Below are positions 25,962-34,210 of a stretch of DNA of 61,215 nt, piece by piece. The notes under the pieces were generated by a model that worked only from the letters and a program-made list of their open reading frames with translations, had not been told where the DNA came from and ran no database searches. The DNA lies in NCBI GenBank assembly GCA_045648175.1, contig JAZRNN010000083.1, positions 1 to 61,215 on the forward strand, written 5' to 3'. Position 1 is the first letter of the stretch. Each line of letters begins with the position of its first letter. Origin of the DNA: SIG440 sp045648175. Its GTDB lineage: Bacteria > Bacillota > Clostridia > Monoglobales > Monoglobaceae. Position numbers and translations under genes: made by a program.

Positions 25962-26351
25962 ATGAAAAAGAAAATAGCTTTTATATGTGTTCATAACTCT
26001 TGCCGTAGTCAAATTGCGGAAGCTCTCGGTAAACACTTTATGAGCGACAAATACGATTTCTATTCAGCAGGAACAGAAACAAAGCCTTGTATAAACCAAG
26101 ACGCTGTGAGGCTGATGAAAGAGCTTTACGGTATTGATATGGAAAAGGAACAATACTCAAAGACCATAGATGAAATTCCAATGCCTGATATTGCTATATC
26201 TATGGGATGTGATGTAGGCTGTCCATTTATCGGCAAATCCTTTGATGATAATTGGGGATTGGCTGATCCCACAGGGTTGAGCGATGAAAAATATATTGAA
26301 ATCATTAAAGAAATTGCCAATAAAATCAAAAACATAGGAAAAATTGAATGA
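25962..26351 (+). CDS. arsC: arsenate reductase, LMW-phosphatase fold
   Basis: A 129-residue enzyme with the catalytic P-loop CVHNSCRSQ (CX5R type) at residues 8-16 and the acidic loop DPTG near residue 105, as in thioredoxin-linked ArsC. Substrate and thiol relay are supported by its neighbours. It is the last operon gene, 9 nt after the Cys-rich thioredoxin. Confidence 0.88.
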   Translation: MKKKIAFICVHNSCRSQIAEALGKHFMSDKYDFYSAGTETKPCINQDAVRLMKELYGIDMEKEQYSKTIDEIPMPDIAISMGCDVGCPFIGKSFDDNWGLADPTGLSDEKYIEIIKEIANKIKNIGKIE

Positions 26352-26355
26352 TTAA

Positions 26356-26562
26356 CATTCATATTCTAATCGTACTTCAAATAATATCGACAGTTACGCT
26401 GAGAGAAAATTTGAAGCATTAAAAGAATATGGAGAAAGACACCATGGAATCAAGTGGGGCTTTGTTCGTGCTGTTGTCACTCAACTTTACCTTTCAAACA
26501 CGGTTTGGTGTGAAAATGTCACGAACAGAAATGTTTGGAAACCTAACGAAGTATTTATTTAA
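26356..26562 (+). pseudogene. C-terminal remnant of unrecognised gene
   Basis: The frame after a stop at 26353 reads SNNIDSYAERKFEALKEYG, continues with WGFVRAVVTQLYL and ends WKPNEVFI-stop. It is protein-like in composition but has no start or ribosome site. The left part is probably lost, at about the arsC stop. Family not recognised. Confidence 0.45.
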
Positions 26563-26600
26563 TACAAGTACAGTAAAACATTATGTGAATAAATAGAAAC

Positions 26601-26646
26601 AGAGAGAGCATTTTCAGCTTTAAAATAGCTGAGAGTGCTCTTTTTA
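26601..26646 (+). terminator. Rho-independent terminator
   Basis: AGAGAGCA TTTTCAGCT and AGCTGAGA GTGCTCTTTTT form a two-part stem with a 7-nt loop and T-tract. Confidence 0.8.
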
Positions 26647-26915
26647 TTATATGGTGGAAATTTGTAAATAACTTTTTGGCTAGTGAAAAAATGGCTATGC
26701 TTCGACATAAAAATTAAGATACAGTCGACGATACATTCTAAGTGTGAAAAATTTTAAATAAATTTTAGGGTTAATTTAGGGTGTGGTGGTTGTGTGGGTG
26801 GAGTGGTAATTTTGGTTTATATGCAGTTGTTTCGATGCATTCAATGAACAGGTTATCAAAGCAATGAAGCATTATTGTAATTCAATTTGATTTTAAAATC
26901 AGGAGGTGAATTGGT

Positions 26916-27194
26916 ATGGGAAAGTTTGCTCTTGGTAAACTGGTTATGACTAAGGCTGTACACGATAAAATGAATAGCGATATAGAGTTTGCAATCGGTG
27001 TGCTTGAAAGTTTTGAGAGATACCGCAGTTGTGATTGGGGCGACCTCTGTTCGGAGGACAAAGCTGAGAATGAGAAAGCTCTCAGAAATGTTGAGCATAT
27101 ATTTGCTCTCTACAACATTGGTAATGAAAAAATCTACATTATTACAGAGTGGGATCGTAGTGTTACAACGATACTTTTTTCTCACGAGTACTAA
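26916..27194 (+). CDS. DUF960-like small mobile-element protein
   Basis: A 92-residue protein opening GKFALGKLVMTKAVHDKM and ending with ITEWDRSVTTILFSHEY. It resembles the small DUF960-like proteins common on plasmids and integrative elements of Firmicutes; function unknown. It follows AGGAGGTGAATTGGT, a good ribosome site. Confidence 0.65.
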   Translation: MGKFALGKLVMTKAVHDKMNSDIEFAIGVLESFERYRSCDWGDLCSEDKAENEKALRNVEHIFALYNIGNEKIYIITEWDRSVTTILFSHEY

Positions 27195-27250
27195 GCCTGT
27201 CATTTTGGCTTGAGTTTAGTACGTGGTAAATTTAGCAAGGAGGTAATGTT

Positions 27251-28279
27251 ATGAGTGTGACAATCTACACGCATAAAAAACATTTAAAAGACTTAAAACT
27301 GGTAGAACCGGAGCTGTTCTACGATGCCAATGTCATCAACGCTGTAAAGGAAGGCATCTACGAATTTGACGATACCATAAAGGCATTGATTGCAGAAGAA
27401 AAAGGCGTACTGAAGATTGACGGACAAAGACTTGAAACCAAGTACGGGAACTTTACAATAAAGGATTTATCCTTTATGACAAAGCTTAAAATAACAATGT
27501 ATTTTATTAAAGATTTTATGTTCGATGATTATGTAGTATGCCTTGACCGTACTGGTAAGAATTTGGCTGATGCATTAAAGATTGCAGAAGAACTTAATCT
27601 CAGTGTCTTTTTAAGGTTTGAGTTTTTTGCTGACAGCTGGAGCAAAATACGTACTGAAGTTCAAATAAATGATGAACCTGAGACGTATGTGCTTGGTGAT
27701 ATTGTATTTAAGTATGCGTTTGAGAGCAGTGGAATAAATGATTTCGGACTCTCATCTGAAACCAATATTAGCTTTAGCGGAAATAACGCCACATACAATT
27801 TGTGGCTATCTACTGTAAAGACAAATATTATAGCTAATTCTATTTTTTTGAAAAAGGCATTGATGCGTGACTTAAGAAAGTCAGCTGACAAGGGGACGTT
27901 GAAAATCGTTGCTACAAATCAGTCTACCCTCGAAAATATAGAGATAGAACCAAATCAATTGTTGTTTGTCAATAGAAGAAATTTATCTTACGTGAGGGAT
28001 AAAATCTTGGCTAACCAAGAGCCTTATATTCTTATTTATGACAATGATTACGACATTGTAGAGGAGATGTTGTACTCTGTCGGCAACAAGGCTGTGAATA
28101 CGATTGCAATAAGAACAGCAGATGAAACTTCTTATTACAATAATACGTTATTGGTGGAAAAAGAACTCGTAGCTGATGGTAGAAAGCCAACAAGATTTGA
28201 ATATACGCTGAAAGACGATTCGTTCTGTGTAGAACGAAGGGCTGACTTGCAGTTTGAAAAACTTGCTTTTGAGTTATAG
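27251..28279 (+). CDS. hypothetical protein
   Basis: A 342-residue soluble protein starting SVTIYTHKKHLKDL, with a fairly high fraction of Asp, Asn and aromatic residues and no membrane span or known motif. An acidic stretch (YDNDYDIVEEM) lies near the C-terminus. The ATG follows AAGGAGG. It lies after the DUF960-like gene with a 56-nt gap and ends in a large hairpin. I cannot assign a function. Confidence 0.7.
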   Translation: MSVTIYTHKKHLKDLKLVEPELFYDANVINAVKEGIYEFDDTIKALIAEEKGVLKIDGQRLETKYGNFTIKDLSFMTKLKITMYFIKDFMFDDYVVCLDRTGKNLADALKIAEELNLSVFLRFEFFADSWSKIRTEVQINDEPETYVLGDIVFKYAFESSGINDFGLSSETNISFSGNNATYNLWLSTVKTNIIANSIFLKKALMRDLRKSADKGTLKIVATNQSTLENIEIEPNQLLFVNRRNLSYVRDKILANQEPYILIYDNDYDIVEEMLYSVGNKAVNTIAIRTADETSYYNNTLLVEKELVADGRKPTRFEYTLKDDSFCVERRADLQFEKLAFEL

Positions 28280-28291
28280 TTTATAAGTAAA

Positions 28292-28363
28292 AAAAGCCAC
28301 AGCAGGTTTACAGGTTGTATAAGATAAAATACTTTCTGTAATGAATGTCTGCTGTGGCTTTTT
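28292..28363 (+). terminator. extended terminator hairpin
   Basis: AAAAGCCACAGCAG pairs with CTGCTGTGGCTTTTT across 43 nt; an inner TTACAG / CTGTAA pair closes part of the loop. It follows the 342-residue gene. Confidence 0.75.
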
Positions 28364-29249
28364 ATGGGTTGAGTTACTAAGGTCTAATTTTCCTAATAGT
28401 TGTATTCCGTAGTCTAAAAATGGGCTTCCTATAATCAAATTCAAGGTTAAGTAATATATAATTTGGAATAAAAAGGGGTTAAAATGGGGCTTTTAAAAGA
28501 AAAAATAAATGGTGGCACAAAATGGGTCAAGGTTGGATATGTTAAGTTTAGGGATGGGTGTTACTAAGTAAAACTAATTATTTTCCTAATTATTTAACTA
28601 ATTGGATGCTTCTAATTAGATGAAAAACATCTAATTAGGTTGATACATAGTTAAAAGTGTGTTTTGTCAAGAAAAGTTGTATAATGTAAGTTTCTGCTAT
28701 ACACTCAAAATCAAATGTAAGGTGTGAGAAACAGTAAACGGATGTTGTGTAAGTTGTGTGTATCAAAAAGTAAGTTGTTTTCTACCTAAACCTGAATCAA
28801 AATTTTTGTTGATTCGGGTTTTTATTTTTTGCCTTAATCATACTGGTTATTTTCATTAAATTTGCCTGATTTTCTAAGTAAGCCACTTTTGTATATATGA
28901 AGTTCAGATGCATAACCATTCAAAAGGGTAACGCAACAGTACCTAAAATAACGCATACATTGGCAAGTGTTATCACCTAAAAAAATGTGTGTTTCACCAA
29001 AAACACACGACACGTGTCTGTAAAAGTTGCAGATACATATAAATTGTGATGCATATGTTTTGAAAACGGTGAGCAGTAAATGAATTTCAGCTACATAACC
29101 ATTATCTTTTTTGGCATATGCGTGGTTTTGACACGTGGTTGTATTATAATGCAGAAATAAATAATCAAAAGCTGTTTTTTGAGAATAAGATACAGCGATT
29201 TTGATAGCTATTTCTGAAAAAACATTTTAAGACACGGAGGTCGAATTTA
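28364..29249. other. noncoding region with blocks shared with 18.8 kb
   Basis: No gene is visible in 886 nt. Features are an inverted repeat GTGTGTTT / AAACACAC (28987-29008), a perfect palindrome GACACGTGTC (29009-29018), GACACGTGG again near 29130, and TGCAGATACAT (29028-29038) plus AAATTGTGATGCA (29041-29053), both copied from 18806-18852. It ends with the ribosome site of the next gene. Confidence 0.5.
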
Positions 29250-29447
29250 ATGAAAAAACCAAGCGTTGATAGTTTCAACAACAAGTATGAATCTGAAGCA
29301 GATATGAGCAGAGCGTATAAGGTTAAGCCGAATGTATTTTATCGTAGGATAAATTTAGGTTGGTCTCAGGACGAAGCATTAGGCATATCTGGAAGAGGAT
29401 TAGATGCAAAAATCAAAAAACGGCGAAAAAATAAACAAGCATATTGA
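29250..29447 (+). CDS. small hypothetical protein
   Basis: A 65-residue protein (MKKPSVDSFNNKYESEADM...) with a middle part like a short HTH (MSRAYKVKPNVFYRRINLGWSQDEALGI) and a basic tail. A DNA-binding accessory role such as excisionase is possible but unproved. Ribosome site ACGGAGGTCG. It overlaps the next gene by 44 nt in another frame. Confidence 0.6.
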   Translation: MKKPSVDSFNNKYESEADMSRAYKVKPNVFYRRINLGWSQDEALGISGRGLDAKIKKRRKNKQAY

Positions 29448-29625
29448 GTTCATTGAGTTTGCTTACATTGGCATAGATGGAAAAACATATTACAAACGTT
29501 TAGATACGAACGTTTTGGAAGAAATGTTACTAAACTCAGATGAGATATTGATGTACCGACAACCTGATTTGAAAACTGCAATACAGGAAATGTTGGAACT
29601 TAATAGTCAGGTAGTAAAAAAATAA
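29404..29625 (+). CDS. small hypothetical protein
   Basis: A 73-residue protein (MQKSKNGEKINKHIEFIEFA...) that starts inside the upstream gene, AGAGGATTAG being the only nearby purine-rich site. It has a Tyr-rich strand segment and a helical C-terminus. Function unknown; the overlap implies coupled translation. Confidence 0.5.
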   Translation: MQKSKNGEKINKHIEFIEFAYIGIDGKTYYKRLDTNVLEEMLLNSDEILMYRQPDLKTAIQEMLELNSQVVKK

Positions 29626-29685
29626 TAATAACTCAAACATATGATTTAAACATTTTTGTAGTCTCTTGCAAAAGGAGGCTACGGA

Positions 29686-30387
29686 ATGAAAAGGAAAAAA
29701 ATCATATTTGAAAAAGTTAGTACTTCATCTACTTACAGATGCTTGCTAAAAAATCAGCATGGCAGGAAAATCTATATGAAACTTAAGACAGAAAATAAAA
29801 AATGGATTGTTTCTGAATGTTGGTATATTGATAGGAACATCGGTAAGACAGGTGATAAAAGAAAATCGGCAAAGCCTTTATTATGGCAGACCAAGGAGTT
29901 AGATAGTAACATAGAAAATCTGAAGCATTTGCTTGTGGAAGAACTTGATATGACACCATTTTTAGAGATTGACTTTGTTGAAAATGAAGATACAATTTCT
30001 CTAACAACGGAAGAGTTTATTTCACATCATACAGCCGAGGATAAATACCGATTTTTAATATTAGTACAGCAAAATACTGAGAAAGGCGTGGTGCTTGAAA
30101 CTGTTATAAAAAACAAGGTACACAGAAGAATATGCATAAAATTATCTCTACAAAAAGAAAAAGATGCATATATTTTAGAAGAGTGTTACTACTCGGACAG
30201 AATGTATAAGCTGAACGAAAGAAAAATGCCTGAAACACTTGTTGACGGCAACACAAAAGGGCTTCGGCGTGAGGATATAATTCAGTGGTTTAATGAACAA
30301 TTAACTTGTGATTTTAACGCTGTATTATTTGTTTCACCGGAGGATATAAAACTTGATAAACGCAAAGCAATTTGCGGTACATTATAA
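29686..30387 (+). CDS. hypothetical protein with two similar halves
   Basis: A 233-residue protein. The first half has RCLLKNQHGRKIYMKL ... ECWYIDR and the second VIKNKVHRRICIKL ... ECYYSDR, each followed by a region leading to a LL.E/FN.QL helix. These look like two copies of a domain of about 100 residues. No known motif is present. The ATG follows AAAGGAGGCTACGGA. Confidence 0.6.
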   Translation: MKRKKIIFEKVSTSSTYRCLLKNQHGRKIYMKLKTENKKWIVSECWYIDRNIGKTGDKRKSAKPLLWQTKELDSNIENLKHLLVEELDMTPFLEIDFVENEDTISLTTEEFISHHTAEDKYRFLILVQQNTEKGVVLETVIKNKVHRRICIKLSLQKEKDAYILEECYYSDRMYKLNERKMPETLVDGNTKGLRREDIIQWFNEQLTCDFNAVLFVSPEDIKLDKRKAICGTL

Positions 30388-30406
30388 TTTGTGGAGGTAA
30401 CATATA

Positions 30407-30598
30407 ATGGTTAGAAAATCTGAGTCTATTAACAGAAAGACTTTAGGAGAAGAAGTTATTACATATACAAACAGAAAAGGCGTAGAAACAGAAGTAAAGG
30501 TTATAAATTCCGTCTTGCTTACTGACAAGGAAAAGCGTGAACTTGAGAATAGAATCGTAGATGAATTGTACGATATCTTTACAGGGAAAGTTTGTTAA
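30407..30598 (+). CDS. small hypothetical protein
   Basis: A 63-residue protein, basic at the N-terminus and helical at the C-terminus (DKEKRELENRIVDELYDIF). It follows GTGGAGGTAAC and precedes the recombinase by 60 nt. A regulator or recombination factor is possible from position only. Confidence 0.55.
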   Translation: MVRKSESINRKTLGEEVITYTNRKGVETEVKVINSVLLTDKEKRELENRIVDELYDIFTGKVC

Positions 30599-30610
30599 AA
30601 TAACTGATAC

Positions 30611-30632
30611 GGGGTGATATGCGTATCACCCC
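30611..30632 (+). promoter_or_regulatory. inverted repeat ahead of recombinase gene
   Basis: GGGGTGATA - TGCG - TATCACCCC is a perfect 9-bp hairpin 26 nt before the recombinase start codon. It lacks a T-tract, so it is more likely an operator or an RNA structure controlling recombinase expression. Confidence 0.5.
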
Positions 30633-30657
30633 AACACTTACAGAAGGAGTAGAAACA

Positions 30658-32205
30658 ATGAACAATAAATACGACATTATTTACACAAGACAATCAATTT
30701 ACAAGGAAAACAGTATATCTCAATTGACACAGCGTGAGTTCTGCGAAGAACATTTGAAGAGAGAGTATAAAGATGATTTAAAACTCCTCGTTTTGGATGA
30801 AGATAAAAACAAGAGTGGCGGTACACTTGACAGACCTAAGCTTGACAAGCTTCGTAAGCTTGTTAAAGCAGGGCAAGTGCGTTCTGTTACTGTTTATAAA
30901 CTGGATAGAATAAGCAGATCTCTTATTCAGTTTGCAGAACTTATGGACGAGTTTGAGAAGAATGATATAACATTTTATGCTACTGATATGAAAGTCGATA
31001 TAAAAACACCTCTTGGAAAAGCATTTCTCGAGATACTTATGATTTTTGCTCAGTTAGAAAGAGAGAATATTATCATGAGAGTTTCGGATGCGTATTATAA
31101 CAGAAGTATCAAAGGCTTTTATATGGGTGGGCGTAGACCATATGGTCTTGACCTTGAAGAATATAACATTGAAGGTAAAAATACAAAAAGGTTTATAATA
31201 AACGAAGCTGAAATGAGACAGGTTGAAGAATTGTTCTCTACATATTCTATTGATGGTTTTTCGCTTCGTACTGTCTTAAAGCATATGCTGGAACATGATA
31301 TGCAAGACTTGTCAGGAGCAGGCTGGAGCACGGCAAAAATAAGCAACATTTTAAAGAGTCCATTATACGTTAAGGCTGATGAAAAAATATACGATTATTA
31401 TAAGAGCAAAAACATAGAATTTGCTGATGGTTTAACATTGGAAATGTTTGATGGCACACACGCATTACAGGTTTATGGACGTACCAAACACGATGAAACC
31501 AAGAGTGATTTTTCTGATATGATGCTTGTAATGCTACCTACGGAAGGTAAGATTGACTCTGAAACTTGGTTGAAGTGTCAAAAGAAACTTGAATCTAACA
31601 ATCAAATAGGAAATGCCGTAAGTAATAGACTTACGTGGCTTGGTGGTAAAGTTTTCTGCAAAGAATGCGGACATAGAATGACTACGATTAAAGGTAAACC
31701 AACCAAGGACGGGACTATAACTAAATATTTTAACTGTATTGGCAGGAGCGATAAACGTAAGTGTAAAGGACCTGCAACAGTTTATATTACTGAACTTGAA
31801 ACTGTTATTGCAAAGGCAATAACTTTAAAGCTCAAAACTTTAAAAACCGAGAGACGTGTCTTGTCAGCGGAAAATGAGACATTGATAGCAGATATAAATA
31901 GACAGATTAATGAAATCAAGAGCAAAGAAAAAAAGATTTTTGAACGTATATTAGATGGAGAGTTTAATGATCATGTAAAGGCTGTAGCGGAAGAAAATCT
32001 ATCCGAACTCGGTAAAAAGAAAGAAGAACTAAAACAGCAGATAGACAACATTATGGCAAAGGACGATATATTAACTCAAAGTATAAATCTTGCTGAGAAG
32101 TGGCGTAAGGCTGGATTTCAAACACGAAAAACGGTATTAGATGCTCTTGTTGAGTCTATTCTGATACATAAAGACGGACAGCCTGAAATCATTTGGAAAA
32201 TATAA
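30658..32205 (+). CDS. large serine recombinase of element 1
   Basis: A 515-residue integrase. The N-terminal resolvase domain has YTRQS (catalytic Ser) and KLDRISRSL (catalytic Arg). The recombinase domain opens at GFYMGGRRPYGLDL, a zinc ribbon follows (FCKECGHRM ... NCIG...C), then a coiled coil (EIKSKEKKIFERIL) and a C-terminal segment. ATG 30658 follows AGAAGGAGTAG; I chose it over an upstream in-frame ATG at 30619. It ends 97 nt from the cotJC junction and is the obvious integrase/excisionase enzyme. Confidence 0.95.
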   Translation: MNNKYDIIYTRQSIYKENSISQLTQREFCEEHLKREYKDDLKLLVLDEDKNKSGGTLDRPKLDKLRKLVKAGQVRSVTVYKLDRISRSLIQFAELMDEFEKNDITFYATDMKVDIKTPLGKAFLEILMIFAQLERENIIMRVSDAYYNRSIKGFYMGGRRPYGLDLEEYNIEGKNTKRFIINEAEMRQVEELFSTYSIDGFSLRTVLKHMLEHDMQDLSGAGWSTAKISNILKSPLYVKADEKIYDYYKSKNIEFADGLTLEMFDGTHALQVYGRTKHDETKSDFSDMMLVMLPTEGKIDSETWLKCQKKLESNNQIGNAVSNRLTWLGGKVFCKECGHRMTTIKGKPTKDGTITKYFNCIGRSDKRKCKGPATVYITELETVIAKAITLKLKTLKTERRVLSAENETLIADINRQINEIKSKEKKIFERILDGEFNDHVKAVAEENLSELGKKKEELKQQIDNIMAKDDILTQSINLAEKWRKAGFQTRKTVLDALVESILIHKDGQPEIIWKI

Positions 32206-32208
32206 GTT

Positions 32209-32244
32209 TAAACCGCCATAGACCCTGTGTTTATGGCGGTTTTG
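32209..32244 (+). terminator. terminator after recombinase gene
   Basis: AAACCGCCATA / TATGGCGGTTTT with a loop of about 10 nt. Confidence 0.8.
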
Positions 32245-32295
32245 AGTATTTTATGTAGAGGTTTGTCGAAACATAATTCACTTAAATTGTTAACT

Positions 32296-32311
32296 TTGGG
32301 TCACCGAAACG
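32296..32311. other. right attachment junction of element 1
   Basis: Shared core TCA (32301-32303) followed by CCGAAACG of cotJC; the element side reads TTTGGG. See the left junction at 16930. Confidence 0.75.
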
Positions 32312-32737
32312 CTGGAAGTGTACTACTTCACGTTCGCGCAGGAACTTAATTACATCATTTACGTCAGGGTCATCTGAAACTCTCAGAATGTTGTCGTAGG
32401 TGGCACGTGCCTTCTGTTCTGCTGCAAGGTCTTCTACCAGGTCGGCAATGGGGTCGCCGGTGACAGAAAATGTTTCTGCCTTAAAGGGGTTTCCGCCTGA
32501 AGAAATTGCATAAACGCCTTTGCCATGGTCGATATAATAGGGTGCCATGGGGCTGTTTTCTATCTCAGTTGTGGTAGCGTTCTTTGTAAGCTGGTGAATA
32601 AGGGTGCCTACCATTTCAAGGTGTGCAAGTTCTTCGGTGCCGATGTCTGTAAGTGTAGCCTTAGTGATGCCATTGGGCATTGAAAAGCGTTGCGCAAGAT
32701 AACGCATGGACGCTCCCATTTCGCCGTGAGGTCCACC
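32302..32737 (-). pseudogene. cotJC: cotJC middle segment, flanked by two elements
   Basis: On the minus strand the frame reads GGPHGEMGASMRYLAQRF, then IGTEELAHLEMVGTL, AEQKARATYD, LREREVVHFQRFG. This is the Mn-catalase/CotJC coat protein from about residue 35 to near its C-terminus. At the right the frame hits TAA at 32738-32740, where prophage DNA begins. At the left it runs out at base 32302 where element 1 begins. A start at 32719 would not make a full protein. The missing N-terminal codons should lie past the right end of the prophage, outside the window. Confidence 0.88.
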
Positions 32738-32745
32738 TTATTGCA
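32730..32745. other. left attachment junction of the prophage
   Basis: cotJC ends here at GGTCCACC (minus strand GGTGGACC, encoding Gly-Gly-Pro) and element sequence TTATTGC follows. The core lies within a few bases of 32735-32739; it cannot be fixed without the right end. Confidence 0.65.
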
Positions 32746-32757
32746 AAAAGATATAAC

Positions 32758-34185
32758 CTACAAAAAGTAGGTTATATCAACGGTTGCAGCCTTTTTGTTA
32801 TAAATAATTTCGGACACGAATTTTTTTAAAATGGCATTTTTATCGGCGATAGTAACCTTATCATCTGTTAATTTAACAATAAGGTCACTGTACTCTTGCA
32901 CAAACTTTTTTTGAATTGCGTTTGTGTCGGGCGTGTAGGCGTCAGAAGTCAGTTGCAGCTTAAGGGATGAAATTTCCTCTTGAATTCTCTTTTTGTTTTC
33001 GGCATATTCTTCGATGGTATCAATGCCTTTTTCAAATGCCTGTTTAACTCTTAGGAGTTTTTGTTCCTCACGCTCTATCCTTTTTAGAATAAAATTATTT
33101 TGATTGATGTTTTCGGGAGTTCGTGGAACTATGTTGATGTTCCCGGTTGAAAAATCTTCTTGGATTTTGTTAAGGACAATATTTTCAATCTTTTTAATAC
33201 TGATATAATGCGAGGTGTCACATCTGCCTTTTGAATATAAATGACATTGAACACCGCCAGAGGTATAAATTAGAGTGGAACCACAACGAGAGCATTTGAT
33301 TATGCCCTGAAAGATATGAGAGGGCGCATCGGTGTCCCTTTGATGTTTTTTGTGTTTTTTTCTTGCGTCATTATTAAGTGCCTGAACCTTATCCCACAGT
33401 TCGTCAGATATGATTGCTTCGTGAGTTCCTTTTTTTATAATAAGATTTTCGTTGTCATAGTCTCTGTCAGTGTGGCCGGTAGGATTCCAACGAATTTTCC
33501 CTATATACACAGGATTGTTTAGAATGTAATCGACAGTTCTGTTCTCAAACTGATTTCCTCGGTGTGTTCGCACTCCCATAGTGTTAATTTTTCGGGCTAT
33601 AGCCATCTTCCCGATACCGTTGGCGTAATCATTAAATATCATTTTTATAATGGTTGCCTCTTCAGGATGAGGAATAAGTTTTTTGTCTTTCATTGAATAT
33701 CCAAAGGGTGGAATGGTCAAAGGTTCGCCTCGATTTGCTTTTTCGGTCATACCTCGCTTTACTTCCTCTGCAAGGTTAATGCTGTAATATTCATCCATCG
33801 CCTCAATCATTGCCTCGAAGAGAATAGACATTTTATCATCGCCCAGGTTTTCCGAAATAGATATTACATCTATGCCGAGCTGCTTTCGGAGCATTGATTT
33901 ATAAACAATGGAGTCCTCTCTGTTTCGTGCAAATCGTGAGAATTTCCATAATAAAATAGCATCAAAAGGTTTAGGCGTAGTCTTGGCTGTGCCAATCATT
34001 CGCTGGAATTCAGTACGCTTTTTTACTGTTTTTCCCGATATGCCTTCATCCATAAAAATATATTCATCCGGGAGGATATAGTCATTGCGTTTTGCAAATT
34101 CACGGATAGCCTTTATCTGGCTTTCGGGACTGTATTCAATTTGGTCGTCTGTTGATACACGGATGTATGCTGCAGCTATCTTCAT
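32758..34185 (-). CDS. large serine integrase of the prophage
   Basis: A 475-residue enzyme. The resolvase domain has AYIRVSTDDQ with the catalytic Ser and KFSRFARNRED with the catalytic arginines. The recombinase domain (PPFGYSMKDKKLIPHPEEA), zinc ribbon (IKCSRCGSTL) and a coiled-coil region follow. It ends 20 nt from the cotJC junction. The start ATG is preceded by AAAGGAGTGCTGAA. It has a different sequence from the element 1 enzyme and targets another place in the same gene. Confidence 0.95.
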   Translation of the reverse strand: MKIAAAYIRVSTDDQIEYSPESQIKAIREFAKRNDYILPDEYIFMDEGISGKTVKKRTEFQRMIGTAKTTPKPFDAILLWKFSRFARNREDSIVYKSMLRKQLGIDVISISENLGDDKMSILFEAMIEAMDEYYSINLAEEVKRGMTEKANRGEPLTIPPFGYSMKDKKLIPHPEEATIIKMIFNDYANGIGKMAIARKINTMGVRTHRGNQFENRTVDYILNNPVYIGKIRWNPTGHTDRDYDNENLIIKKGTHEAIISDELWDKVQALNNDARKKHKKHQRDTDAPSHIFQGIIKCSRCGSTLIYTSGGVQCHLYSKGRCDTSHYISIKKIENIVLNKIQEDFSTGNINIVPRTPENINQNNFILKRIEREEQKLLRVKQAFEKGIDTIEEYAENKKRIQEEISSLKLQLTSDAYTPDTNAIQKKFVQEYSDLIVKLTDDKVTIADKNAILKKFVSEIIYNKKAATVDITYFL

Positions 34186-34210
34186 TTCAGCACTCCTTTT
34201 GTATAAAATA

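Larger units (their letters stand above)
26352..26915. other. gap with gene remnant and terminator
   Basis: The left half holds a remnant frame (26356-26562), then a terminator (26601-26646). The rest up to 26915 is AT-rich with no signal I can name. Confidence 0.6.
16931..32302. mobile_element. element 1: 15.4-kb serine-recombinase integrative element with ars cargo
   Basis: The ends are set by the cotJC coding sequence, which resumes in frame across them. The recombinase gene (30658-32205) is 97 nt from the right end. Contents from left: two unknown proteins, a DUF927-type P-loop protein plus a Dam-type methylase, two resolvase-like proteins, an arsenic-type operon, several small unknown proteins and the recombinase. 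I see no relaxase, type IV secretion, capsid or terminase gene. It is therefore a non-conjugative integrative element, island or satellite rather than a full ICE or prophage. Confidence 0.85.

Noticed and set aside
16931..32302. Element 1 as a conjugative element
   Set aside because: No relaxase, coupling protein or VirB4-like gene is present; the HUH-like protein at 44714 belongs to the prophage.
16857..32737. cotJC as a simple decayed pseudogene
   Set aside because: The pieces join in frame at a short shared core next to a recombinase gene and contain no stops or shifts; random decay would not give that.
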